Source of the DNA: Flammeovirgaceae bacterium UBA7330
GTDB lineage: Bacteria; Bacteroidota; Bacteroidia; Cytophagales; Cyclobacteriaceae
NCBI GenBank assembly: GCA_002471275.1
Contig: DKPQ01000003.1
Span: 86,045-150,044 of the forward strand
Length of the DNA: 64,000 bases
Direction: 5' to 3'
The notes beneath the pieces are model-generated. The model had not been told where the DNA came from. It did no database searches and saw only the letters and a program-made list of their open reading frames with translations. Shown piece by piece: positions 28,201 through 35,455 of the stretch. Position numbers and translations under genes: made by a program. The first letter of the stretch is position 1, and every line of letters begins with the position of its first letter.

Positions 28201-28460
28201 TTATTTAGGAATAGCTTATTGTCTGCAATATTCCCTGTGAAGTAAATATCCGTGAGTTGATCATTATTAATATCGCCAAGAGCTACTCCTCCTCCATTGT
28301 AAAAATTGCGATACGTATAGGGATTGAATTCTTCAGTGTATTCCAATTCATTTCTAAACTCAACTCCTGTCTGTGTCTTCAAAACGAACCTTGTTTCTGC
28401 AAGCCGATCACTGCTACAGGCATAAAGTATTAAGAAAATGATAAGAAACGGAACTCTCAT
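25206..28460 (-). CDS. FG-GAP/VCBS repeat ASPIC-UnbV lipoprotein (first of three)
   Basis: A 1,084-residue lipoprotein with a short signal (FLIIFLILYAC, lipid Cys15). FG-GAP/VCBS blades are visible from GDINNDQLTDIYF onward (ADINGDGLLDIY, DYDKDGDLDCY, DIDDDGDQDLY, DVDRDGDMDLF). The ASPIC/UnbV module is at about residues 515-580 (PSRGFQSSVD, VRVEWPDG). It is the first gene after SusD, separated from it by an intercistronic terminator-like hairpin (28470-28505) that ends 10 nt before this start codon. Three such paralogues in a row within one SusCD operon are unusual. They may form a cell-surface layer or scaffold next to the transporter; no activity can be read from the sequence. Confidence 0.86.
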   Translation of the reverse strand: MRVPFLIIFLILYACSSDRLAETRFVLKTQTGVEFRNELEYTEEFNPYTYRNFYNGGGVALGDINNDQLTDIYFTGNIADNKLFLNKGNWVFEDITDQAGVGCKNVWSAGATFADINGDGLLDIYVCKSGKPGGANRHNELFINNGDLTFTEKSVEFGLDVIGLSTHAAFFDYDKDGDLDCYLLTNSMRSIGGYDLIPDQREIPDSDGGGNKFFKNENGKFIDFTESAGIYTSKIGFGLGITLSDFNLDGWTDLFISNDFFERDYLYLNNQNGGFDEKLTEAFGSISMGSMGADAADLNNDMLADIIVTEMLPATMQRQRTKTVFESWDKYMLAVDKGYHHQFPRNVLQRNLGGKAFVEIGRMAGVSATEWSWGALIFDMDNDGFKDIFISNGIYKDLLDRDYLTYMANEEQVRSILKMKDAVVKELIDIMPSGPVPNCAFRNMGDFTFEETAESWGLAEPGFSNGSAYADLDNDGDLDLVVNNVNMKSFVYENTTDTLKNRSIQFRLIGHARNTYAVGAKVMVSYGGRKSIVENYPSRGFQSSVDPVLHVGVGNLQTVDSVRVEWPDGQLSFYANLKTNFVHELFAPEAMKDIQKAYTEPAKKIAEVSLLKLEYAHIENTFVDFDRERLLPMMFNNEGPVMAKADVNQDGYQDLYIGGSKGTAGKLFKGSAQGFEDQSVPAFEADKISEDTEAVFFDIDDDGDQDLYVGSGGRSFSSSSYALMDRLYINDGKGGFKRSPNGVPFTSLFVTGAVAAGDVDRDGDMDLFVGERYHAFHYGLPVTGHLLINEQGKLNAIEQSEFSTLNMVTDAVWTDVNDDQWLDLIVVGEWQNITLFINDKGILRNKTNDYGLQNTRGLWNTVVTGDFDGDGDTDLMAGNHGLNSFFKRGTRMYVHDFDQNGSVEQIVCHQIDGKYYPVADRNELVAQLPALKKKFLHFKDFSGATIHEMFDQSVLENALVYDTDLMETSLFINNGNSFDIKPLPSEAQYSPNYAIETGDFNHDGKMDFFLGGNQYLVKPQFGRFDANHGWILLQGGKPGADWKVKSLGIVGQIRSLLSLKQDEKDLIIVGCNNAPARIYEFYEN

Positions 28461-28469
28461 AAAATGGTG

Positions 28470-28505
28470 AAAAAAGGGTTACCACACCATTGCGATAACC
28501 CCTTT
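28470..28505 (-). terminator. Intercistronic terminator/attenuator after SusD
   Basis: On the minus strand AAAGGGGTTA (28496-28505) pairs with TAACCCTTT (28473-28481), with one bulged base and a 14-nt loop, followed by a U-run. It lies between the SusD stop (28530) and the UnbV start (28460). It would trim or attenuate transcription so that SusCD is made in excess over the downstream UnbV/haloperoxidase genes. Confidence 0.7.
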
Positions 28506-28529
28506 ATTACAAGTTACATAAAAGTCAAA

Positions 28530-30083
28530 TCAATATCCAGGGTTCTGTGTCAATGGATTATTGGTAGACGCACTTGCCTGAATTTGCCGCAATGGTATCG
28601 GGAACAAATTCAGATCATCATCACTATGGGCGGGTTTCTCCCACCATTCATCACCCCATCTGCCAAACCTGATCAAGTCACGCCTTCTGGATGCCTCCAA
28701 AAACATTTCTCTTCCACGCTCTGCCAAAAACTCACTCTCAGTCAGTTCGGCAGTGGTGGCGTACTCATCAACACCAGCTCGCGATCTTATGTCATTTATT
28801 AAGGTCAATGATTCGCTGGTAGGGTTCCAGCTACCACCTGCTCTGGCCAGTGCTTCCGCACGAACCAACAACATATCCCCAAACCTCACTATCGGGTAAT
28901 CATTGTTCATATCGTTCCTTTGATTTTGGGCAAAGTTGAATTTGAACATCCTGGCTCCTCCCTGTCTTTCCGCATTTGGAAACAACTCATTAATTCTGGG
29001 AGTGTAATTCAGCTGAAAACCATCTTCATCAGTGCTTTCAGTGGCAAAGTCGATGACCGGACCACCTGTACCATCCGGATTTTTGAACTGTGGCCCTACC
29101 AGGAAGTTGTTTTCTTTGCGTTCATCATCCTCACTATAGGAATTATAAAACTCTTCCACGGAAGTATACCCATTCCACGGCTGCTCAGCCAGTTTAAAAG
29201 TTGCCTGACTACCATAGTGTAGCGTCATCTGGGCTATATTCATACCCGTACCAGTAGTCTGATCGAAAGGTACCACCCAAACATGCTCAGGGCTGCCTGA
29301 ATTCGTAGGAGAAAATACCGAACTATAATCATCTGGCAGGGAATATAATCCCGAGTTGATGACCTCGGCTGCATCTGCTGCTGCTTCAGTATAATGAGGA
29401 GTCCCTGTATACACTTCTGCATTCAAATAAAGTATGGCTCTTAAGCCATAAGCACCATAAAGATTTACCCTACCAGCACCAAGTGATTTATTGGTTCTCA
29501 GAAAACCGGACGCTATGGCATCTGTAAGTTCTGACTCCACAAACTCAAATACCTGAGTTCGTGTAGATTGTGCTACATCCTGACCTGGTGCCGTCACTAT
29601 TTTCACCCGCCCAAACGTATCCAGGAGTCTGAAATAGTAATATGCCCGCAATACATGTAGCTCGGTTACCGCAGAATCACTGGAAGTGATATTTGGATTA
29701 CCTAAAAGGTCATTGATCTCTGCAATGGCATCATACTGCTGAGTCCATGTAGTGTTTAATGGATCACTGGTCGATTTATATTCATGCCTGTGCATATCTA
29801 CCCAGATGCCTCCATCAAACCAGTCTCCACCTTTGGCGGGTATGGCCGCTTCGTCGGATGATACTTCCTGGATAGAAAAATAACCTCCATGATTGGCTGT
29901 GCCAGCTCCAAATAACGTAGCGTATCCTGTAGAAAGGCCGGAGCTTTCGCCGCCTCCACCCCCGCCAGAACCTGAGGATTCAGGTCTTTCATTGTACGCA
30001 TCCTTTAGGTCTTCATCCAGATTGCATGAACCCAGAAGAAATATTACTGTAACGATATATGTGAATTTATTAAGCTTTTTCAT
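28530..30083 (-). CDS. SusD/RagB-family surface glycan-binding lipoprotein
   Basis: A 517-residue SusD homologue (VIFLLGSC, lipid Cys20). SusD proteins are helical TPR-rich lids over SusC that bind the oligosaccharide for import. Typical segments are AYYYFRLLDTFGRV (the TPR region), VRFGDMLLVRAEALARAG, and RRRDLIRFGRW plus the LFPIPLRQIQAS tail near the C-terminus. An unusual feature is a Gly/Ser-rich stretch (about residues 36-50, six Gly in a row) right after the anchor, making a flexible tether. The gene starts 11 nt after the SusC gene. Substrate not deducible. Confidence 0.93.
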   Translation of the reverse strand: MKKLNKFTYIVTVIFLLGSCNLDEDLKDAYNERPESSGSGGGGGGESSGLSTGYATLFGAGTANHGGYFSIQEVSSDEAAIPAKGGDWFDGGIWVDMHRHEYKSTSDPLNTTWTQQYDAIAEINDLLGNPNITSSDSAVTELHVLRAYYYFRLLDTFGRVKIVTAPGQDVAQSTRTQVFEFVESELTDAIASGFLRTNKSLGAGRVNLYGAYGLRAILYLNAEVYTGTPHYTEAAADAAEVINSGLYSLPDDYSSVFSPTNSGSPEHVWVVPFDQTTGTGMNIAQMTLHYGSQATFKLAEQPWNGYTSVEEFYNSYSEDDERKENNFLVGPQFKNPDGTGGPVIDFATESTDEDGFQLNYTPRINELFPNAERQGGARMFKFNFAQNQRNDMNNDYPIVRFGDMLLVRAEALARAGGSWNPTSESLTLINDIRSRAGVDEYATTAELTESEFLAERGREMFLEASRRRDLIRFGRWGDEWWEKPAHSDDDLNLFPIPLRQIQASASTNNPLTQNPGY

Positions 30084-30094
30084 CTTTCTCCTGT

Positions 30095-33000
30095 TTAAAA
30101 TGTCAAGTTTAGCCCTAGTGTAAATGTTCTCGCAGTGAAGTAATTATTCCTGCGATCAATCCCCGGAGAAAGGACATCCGGTGTCAGAGGATCTCCATTG
30201 TCATCGACAAATCTGTTACCGTTATCAACGGGTCCGAAATCCTGCAACACTGGTTCCGGATCTATGCCCGTATAACTGGTAATAACAAAGGCATTTTGGA
30301 CGTTGAAGTAAACCCTGACATTGGAAAAGGTATTAGAGTTAGCTACATCAAAATTGTATCCCAGGGTAATGTTGTCCAGCTTGAAGAAATTGGCCTTTTC
30401 CACATATAAAGAACTGAATCGTGCTGAGGTGATATCATCTCTGGCCAGTTCAGTATTGATCAGATTATATGAAGCCTGTCCTGGAATGCGAGGCTCATAA
30501 AATGCCCGGAAAGTGTTAACCAGACTGTGGCCAAATGCTCCCCGAAAAAAGGCATTTAACTCCCAGTTTTTGTATGATAACTGATTTGTCCATCCCACTT
30601 CCATGTCTGGGATACCATTTCCAAGTTCATGAAAATCTCCATCATCGGAAAGTGCTGCATCTTGAGCCGATATCACCTGCCCATCGTTGTTCAGATCTAC
30701 CATGATCGGAATTCCTCTCTCATCAACCTCTCCGCTGAATTCTGGTCCCCAGATCTGCCCTATTTCTTCACCCACAGCGACACGAATCAAATTTGTACTG
30801 TTCTGCCCTGGAGCTCCCAGGTTCGCTCTTGTTTGTTCCTCCACGGGAAAATCTTCCAGGGTAGTTTTATAGGAAGAAAGTATAATCCCTGAATTGTATA
30901 AGAAATCGTTGTTGTTTACAAAATCGTAGCTTAGTGAAAACTCAATACCATTGGTCTTCAACTCACCGGCATTTTCAAAACGCCTGTCGGTACCAAACAC
31001 TGCTACATCCACATCCCGTTCAAGAATGAAATCATTGATAGTTCTTGTATATACATCCAATGCACCTGTAAGACGATCCGTACCAAAATCCAATCCGATA
31101 TTGATCTCGGATTTCTCCTCCCATTTAAGGTCTTCATTGGCAGCTCTTACGTAAGTGACATTTCCATTGTCATCCACTTCGTACAAATCCTGAGCAAGAC
31201 CGGCATCTCTTGGAAGTGCTCCTGTCACTCCATATCCTGCCCTTAGCTTCATCTGACTGAAAGGTCCCATAGAGAGATACCTGGTAAGGTCCACACCTAA
31301 ACCAACAGCCGGAAATATTCCCCATTTATTGTCTTCTCCTAGCTTGGTGGATCCTTCTCTCCTCACCGATGCATTAAAAAAGATTGCATTGTCAAAAGTC
31401 ATATTGGCCCTGACAAACTGAGCAATGATCCGTTCTTCTGGTGAAGCTGCACTTCTTAGCTCAATCAATCCAGCCTCCTGCAGGTTTCCTGAATTTTCCA
31501 GTGCATTATACCCCAGATCATCATTGGGAAAATCACCCGCCTGAATCACGAAATCCTCTTTTGAAATCTCCTGGAAAGAATACCCTCCTGAAAGACTAAG
31601 GTTTATATCGCCAAAGCTTCCGGTATAAGTTGCATAGGATTCCACAAGTGTCAGCCTATCATCTTTGGCCGTACGTCTGGCAATACCTGGTCCACCCTGA
31701 TCTTGTCCTCTCAAAAGGTCATAAACAGAGTAGTATTCACCATTTAAATTGTTTGTGTATTGTTGAGCATAGTTGACGGTAGCTGTTAGTCCGTCAATGA
31801 TTTCATATTCAGCACGTGTGCTAAAATTTATCTCTTTTCTCTTACCCTGATTCACGTTCTGATCAATGATCGCCACAGGATTGAAGCTATCAAACAACCC
31901 GGCAGGTTGAAAATAACCTCCATATTTGGCATAATCTGCTGCCGTTCCCACATTGGCATCCCTACCAAAAACAGGAGCAGTAGGATTGAAGAAGACGGCA
32001 TATCTCAAGGCTTCATTGAATGAAAAGCTACTTTCTCTGTTCGTCAGTGAGAAGTTCACATCAAGCTTAAGCTTATCATTCAGTGCGTAATGTGAAAGGT
32101 TTGCCCTGGCATTGATCTGATCAAATCCTGATTCTTTCAGAATGCCTTCTACCTGCCGGAAGTTGGTAGATACCCGGTAGGTAGTAGATGCTGAGCCACC
32201 ACCAATAGATATATTGTGAATATGTGTGACCCCTGTTCGGGTTACCTGGTCTGTCCAATCATTTGAGCTTCCCAGATCATTTCCACCATAGTCAAGAAAT
32301 TCGGCAGCTGTCATATTGTCAACTTGATTTTGGATGTTACTGACCGCTACCTGACCATTATAATCAACTTTCACCTCACCTGCTTTTCCTCTTTTGGTCG
32401 TAACCAGGATAACCCCACTCGATCCTCTGGACCCATATATTGCTGCTGCTGATCCATCCTTGAGTACATTGATGCTTTCTATATCGTTAGGGTCTACATT
32501 GTTGAGAGATGCACCAATCACACCATCTATGACCACAAGAGGCTCTGTGTTGGCTCCAACAGTAGAGATACCTCTCAACCTGATGGTAGCATCACTATTT
32601 GGATCACCTCCCTTATTGTAAATTGATAGTCCGGGAACTTTACCCTGTAATAGTTGAGTAGGGCTGTTGATGTTACCCTTGTTGAAGGATTTTTCGTCCA
32701 GACTTACTACTGCAGAGGTAATTTCCTTTTTGTCCTGGGTTCCATACCCTACCACTACAACCTCAGACAAAGACTGCACATCGACACTTAACATTACATC
32801 TATAACACTTCGGTTACCTACATTGATCTCCTGACTCTCGAAGCCAACAAATGAGATTTGAAGGGTAGCTCCCTCAGCCACAGAAATCTGATAGTTCCCA
32901 TCAAGGTCCGAAACAGTCCCATTGGTGGTGCCTTTCTCGACTATCGTAGCTCCGGGAATGGTTTCACCTTCATTACTGGTAATCTTGCCTGTGACTGTCC

Positions 33001-33400
33001 GTTGTTCAACGATGTGTTCATATATTTTGGGCTCATCCCCATCATAAACAGTCTTGATCGTAATGGATTCATTTACTCGCTTGAAAGAAACTCTTGCCTG
33101 AACCGACATCTCCCTAAGCAAATCCTCCATATTCCATATTTCCCTTTCCAGCGTGACGGTTTTCCTTCTGACATCACGTTTGGAGTAAGCAAACACAAAG
33201 TTGCTGGAAGATTCAATTTTCTCTACAAGGCTGAGCAGGTCAGATTCGCCTAATTCCAAACTCAGCGATACCTCTTTCAGAAGCTTCTGTTGAGCCTCAG
33301 ATTCACTTGCTACTGCCAGACTAAAGGAGTAGCACACAATCACCGCGAATATCGAAATTTTCGACATGCGTAACATTAATTTGTATAATTTTACAATCAT
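30095..33400 (-). CDS. SusC/RagA-family TonB-dependent transporter
   Basis: A 1,101-residue outer-membrane transporter. After the signal (about residues 12-37, ending SESEAQQ) come an STN signalling domain (about 45-115), a carboxypeptidase-like regulatory beta-sandwich (RTVTGKITSNEGETIPGAT, about 133-210), a TonB-box-like VVVVGYGTQ, a plug with LVVIDGV and GSAAAIYGSRGSSGVILVTTKRG motifs, and a 22-strand barrel ending with the C-terminal FTLGLNLTF. The STN domain links it to the FecR/sigma pair directly upstream. It imports oligosaccharide bound by the adjacent SusD. A complete, typical member. Confidence 0.95.
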   Translation of the reverse strand: MIVKLYKLMLRMSKISIFAVIVCYSFSLAVASESEAQQKLLKEVSLSLELGESDLLSLVEKIESSSNFVFAYSKRDVRRKTVTLEREIWNMEDLLREMSVQARVSFKRVNESITIKTVYDGDEPKIYEHIVEQRTVTGKITSNEGETIPGATIVEKGTTNGTVSDLDGNYQISVAEGATLQISFVGFESQEINVGNRSVIDVMLSVDVQSLSEVVVVGYGTQDKKEITSAVVSLDEKSFNKGNINSPTQLLQGKVPGLSIYNKGGDPNSDATIRLRGISTVGANTEPLVVIDGVIGASLNNVDPNDIESINVLKDGSAAAIYGSRGSSGVILVTTKRGKAGEVKVDYNGQVAVSNIQNQVDNMTAAEFLDYGGNDLGSSNDWTDQVTRTGVTHIHNISIGGGSASTTYRVSTNFRQVEGILKESGFDQINARANLSHYALNDKLKLDVNFSLTNRESSFSFNEALRYAVFFNPTAPVFGRDANVGTAADYAKYGGYFQPAGLFDSFNPVAIIDQNVNQGKRKEINFSTRAEYEIIDGLTATVNYAQQYTNNLNGEYYSVYDLLRGQDQGGPGIARRTAKDDRLTLVESYATYTGSFGDINLSLSGGYSFQEISKEDFVIQAGDFPNDDLGYNALENSGNLQEAGLIELRSAASPEERIIAQFVRANMTFDNAIFFNASVRREGSTKLGEDNKWGIFPAVGLGVDLTRYLSMGPFSQMKLRAGYGVTGALPRDAGLAQDLYEVDDNGNVTYVRAANEDLKWEEKSEINIGLDFGTDRLTGALDVYTRTINDFILERDVDVAVFGTDRRFENAGELKTNGIEFSLSYDFVNNNDFLYNSGIILSSYKTTLEDFPVEEQTRANLGAPGQNSTNLIRVAVGEEIGQIWGPEFSGEVDERGIPIMVDLNNDGQVISAQDAALSDDGDFHELGNGIPDMEVGWTNQLSYKNWELNAFFRGAFGHSLVNTFRAFYEPRIPGQASYNLINTELARDDITSARFSSLYVEKANFFKLDNITLGYNFDVANSNTFSNVRVYFNVQNAFVITSYTGIDPEPVLQDFGPVDNGNRFVDDNGDPLTPDVLSPGIDRRNNYFTARTFTLGLNLTF

Positions 33401-33429
33401 ATAGTTTGTGTTTTAGATGCATAAACTTT

Positions 33430-33470
33430 AGAGAGCCGAACCCTCTTCCCCAAGACTGTTCGTGCTCTCT
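33430..33470 (-). promoter_or_regulatory. fecR-susC junction hairpin 2
   Basis: Arms 33430-33441 and 33458-33470 (AGAGAGCCGAAC with GTTCG-T-GCTCTCT) form a 12-bp stem with one bulged T, followed on the + strand by a T-run up to the FecR stop. Same place and polarity as the hairpins at 287-324 and 40427-40477. Confidence 0.62.
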
Positions 33471-33482
33471 TTTTTTAAAAAC

Positions 33483-34490
33483 CTATTTTATAATAATCTT
33501 GTTTTCATTTATTTTATAGTTAAAGTCATAAGCGTAGGATAAACTCTCAAGTACAGCCTCCATAGACGGACTGACATATTTTGCTGTAAACTTCTTTTTT
33601 TCATCAAGATTTTTCTGAACAATAAACTCCACGTTGTACCACTTTTCTAACCTTCGCAGGATCTGGAGTATGGTTTGTTCGTCGATGACCATTATCTGGT
33701 CTATCCAGCCAAAAACCAGGTCATAATCTTCAATTCTCCGTTGACTGAGATCGCCTGAGCTGGCAGTATATTCCAACAGATCATTAGACACAAGGATTAC
33801 AGGATCACCCTGTGATGCAGATACACTCACCTTCCCTGATTTCACTCCGACAGCGGTAATATTTTCTTCAGGATAGGATTTAACATTGAATAAAGTTCCC
33901 AACACCTTTATGCGGACATCTTCGGTAAGAATTCGAAATGGTCGTTTTTCATCCCTTTTAATGTCAAAAAAAGCTTCTCCAATAAGCTTGACTTCCCTAT
34001 GTTCGGTATTGAACTGCACGGGGAAGAATAGTTTACTGCCGGCATTGAGCTTTACGATGCTCCCGTCTGGTAACTCAAAGGTGATCCGTTGGCCAGGGGC
34101 TGTCTCCTTTTCTATAATAACATTTTGCTCAGTAGTAATATGTGTTGGTTCCTGATCCTTTTGAAACTGATATATTGCAAAAACTATCCCCAGAGCCACA
34201 ATTATCAGTGCCGCATATCGCAGCATAGCATGAAGACTGATACCAGGGCCTGATTTGTCTATCTCCTTTACCGGAGAATCATTATGATTGGTGCTTGTTT
34301 TATCAGACAGTATTTTATGCCTGATCAATTCTTTGGATTGATTGACTTCAGTGACGCTTAGATTCCACTCCCCAACAATATTTTCAAATACTTTACTATT
34401 CAGAGGTTTTTCCTCAATCCATTTTTTCAACTCCTCCGCCTCCTGAGGACTCAAAGAATTTTGTAAATACTTTACGATCAGATGCTCCAT
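33483..34490 (-). CDS. FecR-family anti-sigma factor
   Basis: A 335-residue anti-sigma factor. Cytoplasmic region about residues 1-85 (LIVKYLQNSLSPQEAEELKKWI), transmembrane helix about 95-115 (YAALIIVALGIVFAIYQF), periplasmic FecR domain with LPDGSIVKLNAGSKL and GEAFFDIKRDEKRPF, and a C-terminal DUF4974 module (ILRRLEKWYNVEFIVQKNLDEKKKFTA begins it). It belongs to the sigma-FecR-SusC-SusD set at 34.6-28.5 kb and should relay substrate sensing by the SusC at 30095 to the sigma factor at 34623. The 132-nt gap after the sigma gene is typical. Confidence 0.93.
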   Translation of the reverse strand: MEHLIVKYLQNSLSPQEAEELKKWIEEKPLNSKVFENIVGEWNLSVTEVNQSKELIRHKILSDKTSTNHNDSPVKEIDKSGPGISLHAMLRYAALIIVALGIVFAIYQFQKDQEPTHITTEQNVIIEKETAPGQRITFELPDGSIVKLNAGSKLFFPVQFNTEHREVKLIGEAFFDIKRDEKRPFRILTEDVRIKVLGTLFNVKSYPEENITAVGVKSGKVSVSASQGDPVILVSNDLLEYTASSGDLSQRRIEDYDLVFGWIDQIMVIDEQTILQILRRLEKWYNVEFIVQKNLDEKKKFTAKYVSPSMEAVLESLSYAYDFNYKINENKIIIK

Positions 34491-34622
34491 AATTATCCCT
34501 ACCTATATAGGAGTAAAAAAAGGAATAATACACTGACGTATTTGATATTATTTATAATACGTCTGTGTTTTTCACTTTATATTTAAATGCTATTCAGTAT
34601 TTTTCTGATCTAATTACGAATT

Positions 34623-35249
34623 TCACATAACAGAACAACATGAGCCCATTGATACCAGGAGCGCCACAGTATTTGCTCGCTTGGAATATAATGCCACACT
34701 TTTCTCTTCCTCCCTGAAGTGCTCTTCTAACTTATTTTTAAACAGCTTCACGACTTTATAAAGATGTGACTCCACAGTTCTCTTGGAAAGTCCCAATTCG
34801 TCGGCTATTTCCTGATTGTTCATCCCTCTGGATTTTGACATTTCATATACCAGCAGACTATGGGGAGACAATTCACCTGAGATCTCCTTTATCAATATTT
34901 CAAGCTCCTTACTCATAAGAAGACTTTCTGGATCCACCGTGTCAGAAACCTGTAACGATTCGTCATAGGCAGAAAACGAAAATCTTGCAGGATCATTTGT
35001 AGAAAGCCGAATGGCCAGGTGTTTGACGGAAACCCGGAGATAAGAGCTCAATTCATTGATCTGATGAACATCTGGCTTTTTTTTCCAAATATTCATAAAA
35101 ACTTCGGATACCACATCTTCGGCGAGCTGCTTATTCTTAGTGATGGAAAACGCATATCTAAACAAGCCCTCAAAATTCTCATCATAGGTGCCTTCGAACC
35201 ATGCTTTGAAGTTCTTATTGGGATCAACAAATTTCATTTCTCGTTTCAA
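34623..35249 (-). CDS. ECF RNA polymerase sigma factor
   Basis: A 208-residue ECF sigma factor. Region 2: LFRYAFSITKNKQLAEDVVSEVFMNIWKK (about residues 29-57). Region 4: HSLLVYEMSKSRGMNNQEIADELGLSKRTVESHLYKVVKLF (about 134-175). The tail is short and hydrophobic. An in-frame ATG at 35237 is an alternative start. It is the first gene of the longest putative operon in the window, which runs through FecR, SusC, SusD, three UnbV proteins, the haloperoxidase-like protein and three sulfatase/glycosidase genes to 9683. A terminator (35394-35428) separates it from the preceding SusD gene, so it needs its own promoter. Confidence 0.93.
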   Translation of the reverse strand: MKREMKFVDPNKNFKAWFEGTYDENFEGLFRYAFSITKNKQLAEDVVSEVFMNIWKKKPDVHQINELSSYLRVSVKHLAIRLSTNDPARFSFSAYDESLQVSDTVDPESLLMSKELEILIKEISGELSPHSLLVYEMSKSRGMNNQEIADELGLSKRTVESHLYKVVKLFKNKLEEHFREEEKSVALYSKRANTVALLVSMGSCCSVM

Positions 35250-35393
35250 AGAAATTAATTTAATATTCCTAAAAAGGGTTAGATATGGGGAGGAGGAGAG
35301 GGTTAAAAGAGGAATTTAGCACATTTTTTATTAAATACTAAATTTAAGTTAGGGTATCTCGCATTAGAAATGACATCTGCTAAATAATAACCA

Positions 35394-35428
35394 TAAAAAA
35401 AGGCGCAGAATCAACGACCTGCACCTTT
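35394..35428 (-). terminator. Intrinsic terminator after the SusD at 35456
   Basis: On the minus strand a perfect-length 10-bp stem (arms 35419-35428 and 35399-35408, AAAGGTGCAG with CTGCGCCTTT, one G-U pair), a 10-nt loop and a T-run. It closes the sigma-FecR-SusC-SusD operon at 42.2-35.5 kb and isolates the next sigma gene. Confidence 0.85.
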
Positions 35429-35455
35429 TCAACTAAATCACTTAATCAGTCCTTA

